A stretch of DNA of 64,000 nt, taken from positions 1 to 64,000 of the forward strand of contig LLEY01000244.1 of assembly GCA_001414485.1 (NCBI GenBank), written 5' to 3'. The translations under genes were made by a program, and so were the position numbers. This document shows positions 1 to 13,500 of the stretch, piece after piece (within the stretch, counting starts at the first letter, position 1; each line of letters opens with the position of its first letter). The notes beneath the pieces were generated by a model, which did not search any database, was not told the origin of the DNA, and saw only the letters and a program-made list of their open reading frames with translations. The stretch is from Calycina herbarum. Its lineage: Eukaryota > Ascomycota > Leotiomycetes > Helotiales > Pezizellaceae.

Positions 1-127
1 GCTCTAGAGTGCTCTAGACACATCAGAACCACGAGGTCACGTGGTATTCTGACTAAGCTTAACTTTTAGGTCTATATACACTTAAGCACTTATGTCTAAG
101 TATACTAGATACTAATATATTATTATA
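1..127 (-). repeat. Copia 3' LTR
   Basis: It is nearly identical to 3994-4120. I see two differences, at the acacat/atatat-like site near 19-25 and at accacg/accgcg near 28-33, and both are RIP-type transitions. On the minus strand this is the downstream LTR, because reverse transcriptase lies closer to it than gag does. The T of the expected terminal dinucleotide falls just before base 1. Confidence 0.85.
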
Positions 128-3100
128 CTTATTAATATATATTTATATCTTCTTTAGTAGCCTTATCTTTATTTTTATCTAATTTTACCCTTAGTTCTAT
201 AGGAGTAGCTATAGGAGTTAAATTAGACTTATTAAACTTAGCTTTTATATTAGCTAAGTATTTATTTTGATTTATAGTAAGTACTTAGTTATTAATATTA
301 TGCTTTATTTCTATGCCTAAGAACTGGTTTATAAGCTCTAGATATTATAATTTTAATACTTTACTTATACTAGATATTACTTTATCTATATTAAGCTTAT
401 TAGGCCCTGTTATAATAAGGTTATTAACATAGTATATAATAATAACCTTAGTTTCCTTATTTATAAAGATACCTTTATTAAAGAGTAGGACTATTAATCC
501 TATTTTAGTATATATATCTAGTAGATATTTATACCATAGTCTAGGGCTCTGTTTTAGACTATATAAGGCTTTATTAAGCTTATAAACCTTACTAGTATTA
601 TTCCTTTCAAAGCCTATAAGCTATATAACATAGATATCTTTATCTATTTTAGTATATATAAAAGCGTTCTTTATATTATATTAATATAGACTCTATTTAT
701 TTAATACTACTAGTAGGAATACTAGTCTATAAGTCTCAGGTCTACATATAGTAGAAAAGGTATCTTAGGTAATCTATACCTATAATTTAATTAAAGCCTT
801 AAACTACCCATCTTGTCTTATACTTAATTATATTATTATTAAGGTCTGTCTTTATTTTATATACCTATTTTCTCTTTAGAGGGGTTCTATTATTAGGTAA
901 GTCTACTAGATCCTAGGATTCTAGTTTATTTACTTCTAATTCTATAGCTTTAATCTATTCTATACTATTAGTATTAGATATAGCTTCTTTATAGCTAGTA
1001 GGCTTATTATTAATATTAGCTACTAGTACTAGTTCATCTAGATCATCTATATATTTAAGATTATTATTCCTAATATTATTTACGTCTACCTCGTCGGGTT
1101 TATTTTTTATATACACCGCGTCTAGCTTATTTACATCTAGCGTATCGAGCTTAGTATTTTTAATATCAGTATCGTTATAGTCCTCTAAGAGGTTAGTATC
1201 TATATCAGATGTATTATTATCTAAGTTATACTTAGTATCTAAAAACTTATTTTTAATTATATATATATCTCTAACCTATAGAGGTTTTTTAAGTATAATA
1301 TTATATACTTTATATAAGTTTTTATTAAAGCCTAGTAGTATAGCCTTATTCGCCTTTTTATCTAGTTTCTTTAAACTAGTATACTTATTTTTATAATAAG
1401 CTATAGAGCTAAAGGTCTTTATATTACTTATATACGGCTCTTACTTATATTTAAGTTTATAAGGCGTTTTATACTCTAGTTTAGAGTGAGGAGTTCTATT
1501 ATATAGATAAGTAGCTGTTAGTACAGCTTCCCTCTAGAATATAAATAGTAAATTAGCGTTATATAATAGACATCTAACCTTATTAAGTATAGTTCTATTT
1601 ATTATTTCTACTAGTCTATTTGATTCCGGTGTATAGACAGAGGATAATTAGTATATTATTCTATGTTCTTTTAAGTAGATATTAAATTTATTATTAATAA
1701 ATTCTATACTGTTATTAACACTATATATTCTTATATACTTATTATTTATATTATTCTCTTCTCTATTTTTAAACTCTTTAAAAGCATCAAAGGCCTTGCT
1801 CTTAGTCTTAAGTAATTTAACTTCTAAGAATCTAAAGTATTTATATAAGAAGGTTATAAAGTACTTATAGTTATTATAAGTTATAGGCTTAATAGGACCG
1901 TATAGGTCGCTACTAACCTTTTCTAGTAGAGTAAACTCTCTACTACTTATTAATCTATTAATCTTATTAGTAAATTTACCTCGGAGACATACCTCGTAGT
2001 TAATAATACTATTATCTATCTCTTTATTAGAGATTAAATTATTATAACCTTTTATAGTATTAATAATTTTATTTAATACTTATAGACTAATATGTCCTAG
2101 TCTCCTATATAAAGGTAGCTTATTTATTATATTATAAGTTTTATTTTTATTCTTAATAGTATTTAGTATTATATAGTTATTATCTTTATTATATCTTAGA
2201 GGTATAATATCTAAGTAGTATAAGTTATTTATCTTATATCTCTTAGTTATAAGGTTATTTGTTTTATTACTTTTAATATAATAATTATTAAAGGTAAATA
2301 TAGTATATAAGTTTATTAGTTTACTTTAACTAATTAGATTATACCCTAGTTTAGGTATATATAAACAGTTCTTAAGTAAAAAGTATTTATTATTATTATC
2401 TCTAAACCTAATATAAATAGAACTAACTCCTTTAATACTAATAGTCCTTGCTTCTCCCTACTTAACTAACTTATTACTAGCTCTATAGTCTATAAAATAT
2501 TCTTTATTAGATATTATATGTTTAGTAGCAGCTGTGTCTAGTATAAATTTAGTTTTATTATCTATTATAGTAGGGCTAGAGTAAGTAGTAAATACCTTTT
2601 TAATCTTGTTATTTATACTTATAATAGTACTTTTATTATTTAATAAGTGGTTATAAGTATCTATACTCTTATTAGTAGAGTTATTTAGGTTCTGGTTATT
2701 ATTTACCTTAAAGTCTAGATTATCTAGACTAATATTATTATCCTTATTATCGGCGATTTATATATTATTATAGTTGAGATTTATAAACATAATATTAATA
2801 TTATTATCTCTTATCTCTCGAGGGCTCTTCTCTTCTCTTATATTCTCCTTAGGGCTAGACCTAAGTGTTCCTCTCTTAAACTTAAAGTGTTTAGGAGCCT
2901 TCGAGGGGTGTAGATAATAGTACTCGTTTATAAGGTGTGTAGTTTGTTTATAATAGTTATAGTATCTGCCTTTTGTAACTTTGTAAGGTTTCTTCCCCTT
3001 ATAGCCCTTCTTATAAGCAGGGCTTATAAACACTTCTTCTTCCTTAGACTCTTGTCGTTTAGACTCGTCTATAAGATTCAAGAATAGATTCTCTATAGTA

Positions 3101-3600
3101 TAGGAGTCTATATTATTTCGAAGAGATTGCGTTATATTAGATATAATGCTTTCGTAGTCCTCGCTTAGGTTATTAAGAACCTAAGCTATAACTACTTAGC
3201 GAGGGAGTTCTATACTCTTAGCTTTAAGTTAATTACTAAGGTATTTAACCTTATTTAGATATTCTTCTATAGAAGAGTATTTATCTAAAGAGGTATTAAA
3301 GAATTCTTTATAAAGTAGGAATTCTGATGAGAATCCTTTAAGACTATATAAGTTCTTAAGTGTATCCTAAGCCTCTTTAGTATTAAGTTTATCTTAGATT
3401 TGTAGAAGAGGCCTATCCTCTATAAGTAATTATATATTACTCAATGCCTTAAGGTCTTAGTTTATATCGCCTTCGATGAACGACATAATATACTTAAGTT
3501 GTCCTTCCTTAGTAAGGAAGGCCTTAGTACGTATAGCCTAGACTTTATAGTTGACAGAGCCTTTAAGCTTCTGTATTGTGACTTTGTCGAGAGTCGGCAT
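128..3600 (-). pseudogene. Copia gag-pol, disrupted by RIP stops
   Basis: An ATG at 3600-3598 opens a gag-like frame beginning MPTLDKVTIQKLKGSVNYKV, typical of Copia gag (K-L-x-G-x-N-Y-x-x-W). The next codon is TAG in place of the conserved Trp. The best-preserved open piece is 2758-3081, which holds a zinc knuckle with its cysteines changed to tyrosines (YYNYY...HLINEYYY). Integrase and reverse transcriptase motifs follow towards base 128, all with stops. The gene is not functional. Exact boundaries between gag, protease, integrase and RT cannot be set by eye. Confidence 0.8.
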
Positions 3601-3660
3601 TGCTACTATGTTAAAATGGTCACGTAAGAGGGTAGAAGGCAGAAGTCAAGGGTATAAATT

Positions 3661-3689
3661 ATATGTATGTGTGTGTGTATATATGTGTA

Positions 3690-3724
<35 letters not shown>

Positions 3725-3748
3725 GTATATGTGTGTGTGTGTGTGTGT
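3661..3748. repeat. (TG)n/(TATG)n microsatellite
   Basis: The tract is an interrupted TG/TATG run just upstream of the Copia gag start, inside the element's leader. An apparent open frame across it is low-complexity translation and not a gene. Confidence 0.85.
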
Positions 3749-3804
3749 TCTAGGTAGACGTCCTAGGACCTAGTTATATATATATGTGTACAAAGGACGC
3801 TTTT

Positions 3805-3960
3805 GTATATACGTATGCGGAATACGTATACAGTGTATAGAGGCCTCTTTGTATATACGTATTCGGAATACGTATGCGGTATACAAAGGACTCTTTGTAT
3901 ATACGTATACGGAATACGCTACAAAACGCCACTTCCGTAAACGGAATACGTATGCGGAAG
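3805..3960. repeat. 46-bp tandem repeat in Copia leader
   Basis: Units begin at 3805, 3851 and 3897 with gtatatacgtat and contain cggaatacg palindromic pieces and a ctcttt junction. The third unit is diverged. The array sits between the 5' LTR and gag, where element promoters or packaging signals can lie. Confidence 0.7.
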
Positions 3961-3992
3961 TATATGTAATTAATATATAAAACTTAACGCGT

Positions 3993-4120
3993 TGCTCTAG
4001 AGTGCTCTAGACATATCAGAACCGCGAGGTCACGTGGTATTCTGACTAAGCTTAACTTTTAGGTCTATATACACTTAAGCACTTATGTCTAAGTATACTA
4101 GATACTAATATATTATTATA
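3993..4120 (-). repeat. Copia 5' LTR
   Basis: This 128-bp LTR ends in CA on the minus strand at 3993. Its other end at 4120 reads TATAAT where TGTAAT would be expected, a single RIP transition. Sequence identity with the left copy stops exactly at 4120, and unrelated, less AT-biased host sequence follows. A candidate 5-bp target duplication would be AAATA at 4121-4125, but its partner is outside the window. Confidence 0.85.
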
Positions 4121-4619
4121 AAATAACTGTGGTCGTAAAAAGTCGGAGATGCCAGGATTTTTGGTAGCGACCAACTTACCAACATTTACGTAACAATTTA
4201 GCGATGATGGTGGATTGCGGGGAGAATCAGCCAATAAGACATATCTCACGACACCTTCCCCAGATTTCCGAACCTCGTAGTGTTGAACCAGGCTCGGTGG
4301 GAGCAGCCAAATGAAGCCATTTTCGGCAAGATTTCGCCCGGAGATAAAATTGCTTTGGCGGCGAGGGTCCGTCTGGATCTTCCTGGGCCAAAGTCAGACA
4401 GTAGTTACAAAGCAAGCAGGACTTGTTGGATTCCCAGGTTGTACCACAGCGATCACCAAGATCCGCGATAAAAAAGCCCTCGGAATTCTCCAATTGATTC
4501 CATTCGTCGTTCTTGGGTGCGCCTTGCGGCGGGGTACTCCCTGGGAGCAGCCGATCAAAGATAACTTCAATGTCGATGCTTTGGCACTCGTCGCAAAGGG
4601 TTTCCTCCTGATCCAGCAT
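4121..4619 (-). pseudogene. Truncated HET-domain-like protein N-terminus
   Basis: A 130-codon frame from ATG 4619 reads with a cysteine-bearing N-terminus (LCDECQSIDIEVIF), then a CLLCNYC pair, then FYLRAKSCRKWL. This resembles the cysteine-rich leader that precedes the HET domain in many Pezizomycotina heterokaryon-incompatibility-like proteins. The frame stops at 4227, and the neighbouring frame (4249 leftwards) continues for about 40 codons until the Copia LTR at 4120. That suggests a frameshift followed by truncation at the insertion. The HET domain itself is absent from the window. HET proteins act in allorecognition cell death. The family call rests on the leader pattern alone. Confidence 0.5.
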
Positions 4620-6579
<1,960 letters not shown>

Positions 6580-7511
6580 TGCGGATGATTTGGATGGATG
6601 GTATTGATGGAAAGAGTTGTTGTTGATTGATGGTTGTTGTTGGTTGTCGATTGTCGAGGTTGTTGTGGATGGAGAAGAAAGGAACTGGGAGGTGGGATGG
6701 GAGGATATTTGTACGTGCAGTGGCGCTAGGCGAGTGATTGCCTTAGCGCGTGATTCAAAGTTGGCTGGGAGCGTCAGAATCGCTTGATTGCGACTTCCAA
6801 AATCAAAGTTACCACGGACCAATCAGAAACGAGATCACTTTTTTTTATGTGGCAGGAACCACCCACCTTACCTAATTGGGAATCTAGAATTGCAAGGGAA
6901 GGCACTACCTCCATACACCGTGAAACAGCCACTGCGAGGCAATTGTCTGCTACAGAGTATCGAGACTATCTATGTATAGAAGTTGAGAGAATGGGTGACT
7001 CATTCGGGATACTGTAAGTGAATGGTTTTAGGCAGATGCATCACGTCAGGTTCAGATTCAAAGGTGAGATACTCTGAGGCAATAGGTTCTACGTGCATAC
7101 AAATCAATTCTATCAATCTGCTGCTCCTCACCGTGGTGCAAGTGAATAATCGCCACTTCTCCATCTTTTCGCCTTCCTCTGCATATCTCGCATATCTGCC
7201 GCGGGCTGCAGCTCCCACGGACCCGTAACTTTTGATGTTCGTTGGGGCGCCGCGTCCAGCCAATCAAACGACGCGACCGTGTTGTGGTCGCACCTGCCTC
7301 CAAAACCTTTCGGGCCTAGCGCCACCTCGCTTCCTGGTGATTGCGGCAGGGCCATCAAGTGTCAGCTACTTCAAATAGATAGCCCCTCCAGCCTTCTTAC
7401 AACTCCATCCATATTCGACAACTCCATCATTTCGACCATTCTTCTCAGTCGACCACCCACAAACAATACCATTCCCATCTTCTCAATCTTCTTTACCAAC
7501 CAACCTTCATC
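6580..7511. promoter_or_regulatory. Bidirectional H3/H4 promoter
   Basis: This is the only spacer between the divergent histone starts. CCAAT boxes are visible as CCAATCAG at 6819-6826 and CCAATCA at 7260-7266. A GC-rich segment with cgcgcc/ccgcgt pieces lies around 7190-7320. The last 100 bases before H4 are pyrimidine-rich, as is common near fungal transcription starts. The CCAAT assignment is by motif only. Confidence 0.65.
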
Positions 7512-8000
<489 letters not shown>

Positions 8001-10503
8001 ATGGGTTCGCGCTTCACAATTTTTCAACGCCTCTTTACGAAATGTTCTTCCCACACAAATAGTGGAAGGCTGGTGCGCTTTGGGATGGTTTCATGTTTTC
8101 TGGGCTTTTTTCGGACGGTGTTCATTGTATCATAAGGGGATTTGGCAGCCTTGGTGGCAGTCCATGGAATAATCAATCCACCAATCAAACAACATCATGA
8201 CTTCAAATAGTTTTTCCCTCTGCTTGTGCTTGACTGGTGCTTCGCTTTCTGTTTTCTGATTCTTCAATCTCAATCTTCTCGGAGCCCTTCAACTCGCGCT
8301 GTATTTTTGCGTTCTGGTGCTTGTGGTCCGTTGCTTTCTTCGCGTTGTTTTCCAGGACGCGTCTTCGTTGGGCCGGGCTGGTTCTTGTGTGGGGTGGAAG
8401 GGTCGGTTGTTGGCTTGACGTTCATCTCCTGGCTTGTAGACCATTCAATTCATGAAGCAATTCCTGTTGCTATGTCTCATCATTCCCTTGCGTGTCATCC
8501 GAAGAGCCTCAGTCTGGAAGCCCAGGGTCAGGCATTGCGAGTTTTCCTATGTGGTTTTCCCGGAAACGTTCAAGTATGTAGAAAATGAGACTTATTCAAT
8601 CCATAATTCAATCAATGTATCTGTGATTATGATATCTTTTTTTCCCCGGATGCTTAGTTGGTTATTTTTCGTAGTTTTAGACCGGGGAGGTTAGATTTTC
8701 TAAAGAATAAATTATAACTATTCTTTCTACCTACCAAGTGATTCTAATTTCTATTAGAATTCATAATTACGTCGTAGGTAGTATCTACTCTAATAACTAA
8801 ATCTTGAAAATTTATTATTATCTGTTTTTTTCTAAGAATATTTCTAGAAAATTAAGATTTTATTTAGAAGGAAGAAAAGAGAGAGTATATAATAGAGATC
8901 TTTTATTAAGTTATTCAAATAGTAGAGATATATCTATCTTAGTATCTAGTAGAAGAAGAAAGTATATTATCTTTTTCTTTAACTTCTTTGGCTTTTTTAT
9001 ATCTAGAAAATAAAAGAAGAGAGAAATAAAAGAAGTTTCTTCTTCTTCTTCTAAGAAGTATAATTACTAGTTACTTATATTTTAGTAGAAGTATAAGGTT
9101 TGTTTAGTATCTAATAATAGAAGTAAGAATATTATTCTTTTATTTCTTAAGTTTTCTTCTCTTCTTCTCTTTCTTTTTTTATAAAGTTAAAAAAAAAAGT
9201 AAGTTTTAACTCTAGAAAGATAAAATATAATTTTTAAGAACTAATTATTTTATCTCACAAGTAGAAAGAGTTTAAGAGAGTATTAAAGAAAAGAAATTAG
9301 ACTAGAATTGGAACTGTTAGATTTTTAAGAATTTTATTCTTCTAGAAAACAAAAAAAAACAAGTAGAATAAATAATACTATAACAAGCTAAGTAAAATAA
9401 CACAAACCGCTTCTGTTTCCTGGAAACTACAAGCGTGAAATTCATCAAGAAAGCTTATTACTACGATTTCGTAAAGTCGGGTTTCCATTTATCAAAAACG
9501 CTTTCATCGAATTCGCGTAATTGCCACAGAATCACGACAACCAAACAACGCCAACTCCATCCCAGCCCATCTGAAGACCCTAAAAATCATCCAGCTCCTC
9601 CATCCACCTCTCAAACCACACTCTCGTTACCAAGGTTAGTATTTCTCTATAGGACCAAAAAAAAAAAAACCTCTAACCCCCAACTCCCCGGAAACCATCG
9701 TACCACTCATTCACGAACAGATAAAAGCTCTCAAAGAGACCCGGAATTATTTTCTTAACGGTTCTATTTTTTGAGAAAGAGCACATTCGTTCTGAAGTGA
9801 CCTTGAATCGTACCCTCGAAGAACCAGCGGATGTATGTAAGTGACGAGTACTTACACAAAAGAGAAACATGAAAAGACATCAATTTATTCAAATCCATTA
9901 CACTCCCACCAGAGGGTACAGGAATTCGTGACTAGCCAAGAGTAGAATGCCAGCTATCTTCTCGTCTGAATGTTCCAGCAAGACTTAGAAAATCGATTCA
10001 ATTATCTTAAACAATTAGGGTAATTAAATCAATAGTAAGTCCATTCTAACAGAAGTGCTAGAATAAATATAGAAAGGAAAGTCTTTCATGCCTACAGTTA
10101 CGAATTCCTGCAGCACCAGGTGTTCCTCCAAGCTATTCACAGACTTAAGCTCACCAAACCCAACAAGAACTCTCCCGAACCTACTAGATAGCTAGAAAGC
10201 AGACTAGAACAATACGTTTCGTAAAGCCAGATGAGACTGCACTCGTAATATTCCTCGAAGAAAGTACCAAACAGAAAACCAATTAGTTGAAACCGTAGAC
10301 TAACGACCACCGAAGGAAAGAGAAGATTTCCCGAACCACCAAGGATCACGAAGCAAGAATTACGCGCAGAGAGCACATCATAAGATTTACTAATTTCAAA
10401 TTCTATTCAAATACTTTTGCATGCCCCCCTAGTATACATGCAACAAAAAGCAACCCCACGCCTCAAAACGCCATTTTACACACAATCAATCCATTTTACC
10501 CCA
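8001..10503. other. Intergenic, with AT-rich block at 8690-9400
   Basis: The 3' region of H4 runs to about 8690. A strongly AT-rich tract follows (8690-9400) with many TTCTTCT and AGAAGAA runs, similar in texture to 4740-5220. Short inverted ctacctac/gtaggtag pieces occur near 8728 and 8773. From 9400 to 10503 there is ordinary intergenic sequence forming the 3' flank of the Pol I gene. No supported gene is seen. Confidence 0.55.
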
Positions 10504-13500
10504 TCATAATCCATCAGGCACCTTAAGCACAACCTCATCCCCCTTACTAGTAGGAACCTGCGTCAAAACATCAAAAGCCCCCGTCCCAACCTTACTCATC
10601 CGTCCCAGCACAATCCTCGAACTAGGATTCGCAAGATCATCCCAATCCCCATCCATAACCGCATCCGCAAGAAATCCAACCGTAGTCTCAAAACTCATCT
10701 TCATAAACGGACTCACGCTCCCGCGCAATCCATTGCGATTAAAAGGACTAAAGCCTCCCCCCCGCGTCATGAAATCGGCGATCAGGTTCAAATGTCGATT
10801 ATCAACACTAATTCCGTGACCACCGAAAACACCAGAGAGTTCTTGGATGATGGCCGCGCGACAGGCTTCCACCCCGTAGTTGGTGAGCATGGCCGCAATG
10901 TCGTTGGTCGAGATGGTGTTGGGGTTGAGGTATGCGGGGTATGATTGCATGGCCTTGAGGTTGACACCTGCTGTGTGCACAACAGGGATTTTGATCTTTT
11001 TTCCGGTTTCGATGTCGTCTATCTCTGCATTGGGAACGTAGGTGCAAGCTCCAAGACCGGGGATTTGTTGGATGAGACATTGGCGGAGGGCATCCTCGAC
11101 GACGGTCATCATTAAGATTTTGGGGGCATCGGCTGCGTACTCGAGAGTGATATCGCAATATTCTCCATTCTCCTCATCGAATTGGAAATGCACGATATCT
11201 CCGCATTTGTTCATAACTCGAGCCTCGCGTTCAGCAGCGGCTCCGGTGGTTTGTTTGCTTTTCGTCCCCTCTTCCTCCTCATCGTCGGCAGGTTCGCGCG
11301 GGCTACCACCAATGCCCTCGTCTTCTACGTCTGGAACATCTGCATCCTCTTGCTCGGCATCTTTCAGAGTTTCGGCCTGCACCCGATCGTCGTCATCATC
11401 GTTTGCTGCGTAGCTTACACCTTCTCCGCGGTTCGTTGATGCTTGAGCTGTCTTCTTGGCATCGTCCTCCTCTGCATCGTCGTCTTCATCGTCGTCTCTC
11501 TCCACGGAACCTCGGTTTGTTGGTGCAGCCTCTTCGATGCGTCCAGAAGAAACACCAATGTCGGGTACGCCAGATCCTTTCTTCAACTTCTCGTCATTCT
11601 TTCTACCCATTGCCCTGCGTGTGAGAGCTTGTAACTTGGGTGCAAATTTCCTCTCGAGGGTATCAACAACATCGTCGACTTGGATGGCATAAGTCTCGAC
11701 ATATTCCTTGGAAGGGAAAAGCTTGACATGGATATCGTAAATCTTGGCTGTGCCAAAGGCAACACCAGGACCAACACGTTCCTTGACAGTTGCCTCGTCC
11801 ATAACTTCGCCCAGAGACAATACACTGATGCCCTTTGCAAATTTCTCACCCTGTGCTTCCGTCAATTCTGGATTTAAGCGTACCGTCATGGCTGGAGTGG
11901 AGATTTTGGCACTAGCTGTCATAACAATTTCTCGCAAACGAGGAATACCCAAGGTAACATTCTTTGTCGAGTGACCAGCCAAATGGAAAGTGTTCAGGGT
12001 CATTTGGGTAGACGGTTCTCCAACAGATTGGCCAGCAACAATTCCAACAGCCTCACCGGGATCAACCACGGATTTGAGATATTTCGCAACCAATACTGGT
12101 TCAATTGCTTTTTTAATTCCGACACCCGATTTATGCTCTTTATCTTTCACCAATCCGTCCGGATTTTTCTTCAAGTATTCCGTGAGAGCATCGAAGAACT
12201 TTTCGGAGGTTGCGTAACCAGACTTTCCAGGATTGTAGCGTGCGAGAACAGGGTCGGGGCCATTCAAATCCTTGGCTTTCGAGTGCTTCAGGGCCTTTTT
12301 CATTTGCTTCAAAATGGCTTCTTTCTCGTTGAATATCTGGTAGTAATTTTCCTCTCCATATCTGAGTTGAGAAAGCTCGGAAGTAATGTTTTCGAGTAGA
12401 AACTTGAAATTTGTAAGATGCATCTGTTTTGTCACATCCAAGCCATCCTCGCCGTAGAGGAATTGAACCATGGTCCCATCAGAATCTCTGACAGACGTGT
12501 CATACTCAACCTTCAAACCCTCCATTCCCTTGATAAGACATCTTTGCAAGTATCCAGATCTCGAGGTTTTGACTGCTGTATCGATCAAACCTTCTCTTCC
12601 GGCCATTGCGTGGAAATAGTATTCTTGAGGACGAATACCTGACAAGAAACGATTCACGATATAACCACCAGCGCGGATGTTAGTCTCGTACGGTCTGAAA
12701 CAAGGCAAAGTCTTCCCGCTGACCATAATTGGTACACGACGACCTTCCAAAACTTGTTGACCAAGATTACACGAAATGAGGTTTGCATTGACTGCACTTC
12801 CCTTGGCTCCAGACACGGTCATGTTCTGCATTTGATTCTTTGGGAATTGCTTGACCAGACCTACTGGAAGACAGGCCTTCGTGATTCCACCGGACAATGT
12901 TCCAGACCGGGCATTCATCATTATATCCAGACCACCTTGTTTGCTGTCATCTCTCAATACATCTTCCATTCGGTTCATCAATTCAGGATCGGTGTCTGTT
13001 GGATGCTGATCCTGTAAACTGACATATTTTGAGGCGACCTCCAATCCAATTCGTTGGGCCTCCTCGAGTTTGTCTTTTCGTATTTGTTCACCTTCCGGTG
13101 TAAGTCGCAGATCGTCCATGCCGCAAGTGAAAGCTCTCATGTGTAAGAATTTTGTGAGGAGCCGACCAAGTGTACTCAACATTTTGCCAGCGGCAGTTGC
13201 ACCATAAACTTCGTGGATCGAATGGACAAAACCACCCCCACTCGGTCCAATTTGAGCTTTATCAAGAATACCGGTGATGAATTCTCCGTCTTTGAAAAGG
13301 ACGACACCCTCTTCAGAGTTGGGACTCCATCGATTATCCGGCACCTGAGATTTGCCCGTGAGGCATAACGGAGAGCACTCCATAGGCTTGATGTTTTTGA
13401 GAATTGTAGTGATGACTTGCTTTCCTGTCCAAAGTGGAACTGGCTTGATGATGGCTGGCGTAACTGTTTCTATAAGCTCACCCTCAATGTGTCCATCCTC

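Larger units (their letters stand above)
1..4120 (-). mobile_element. RIP-decayed Copia-type LTR retrotransposon
   Basis: The stretch is flanked by a direct repeat (1-127 and 3993-4120) and its interior reads as gag-pol on the minus strand. Going leftwards there is a gag start at 3600, a decayed CCHC zinc knuckle near 2890-2970, an integrase motif like YTPExN...NRTI near 1560-1640, and a reverse transcriptase active site at 420-431 where YVDD has become YVNN. All reading frames are broken by TAG/TAA stops that C-to-T or G-to-A changes explain, which is the RIP pattern. Only about 290 bp separate YVNN from the 3' LTR, too short for a full RT tail plus RNase H, so an internal deletion is likely. 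The first base of the left LTR is probably just outside the window. No primer-binding site was recognised. Confidence 0.88.

Noticed and set aside
3551..3757. 68-codon plus-strand frame with a Val/Cys/Tyr repeat
   Set aside because: It is the translation of the TG microsatellite in the Copia leader, antisense to gag.
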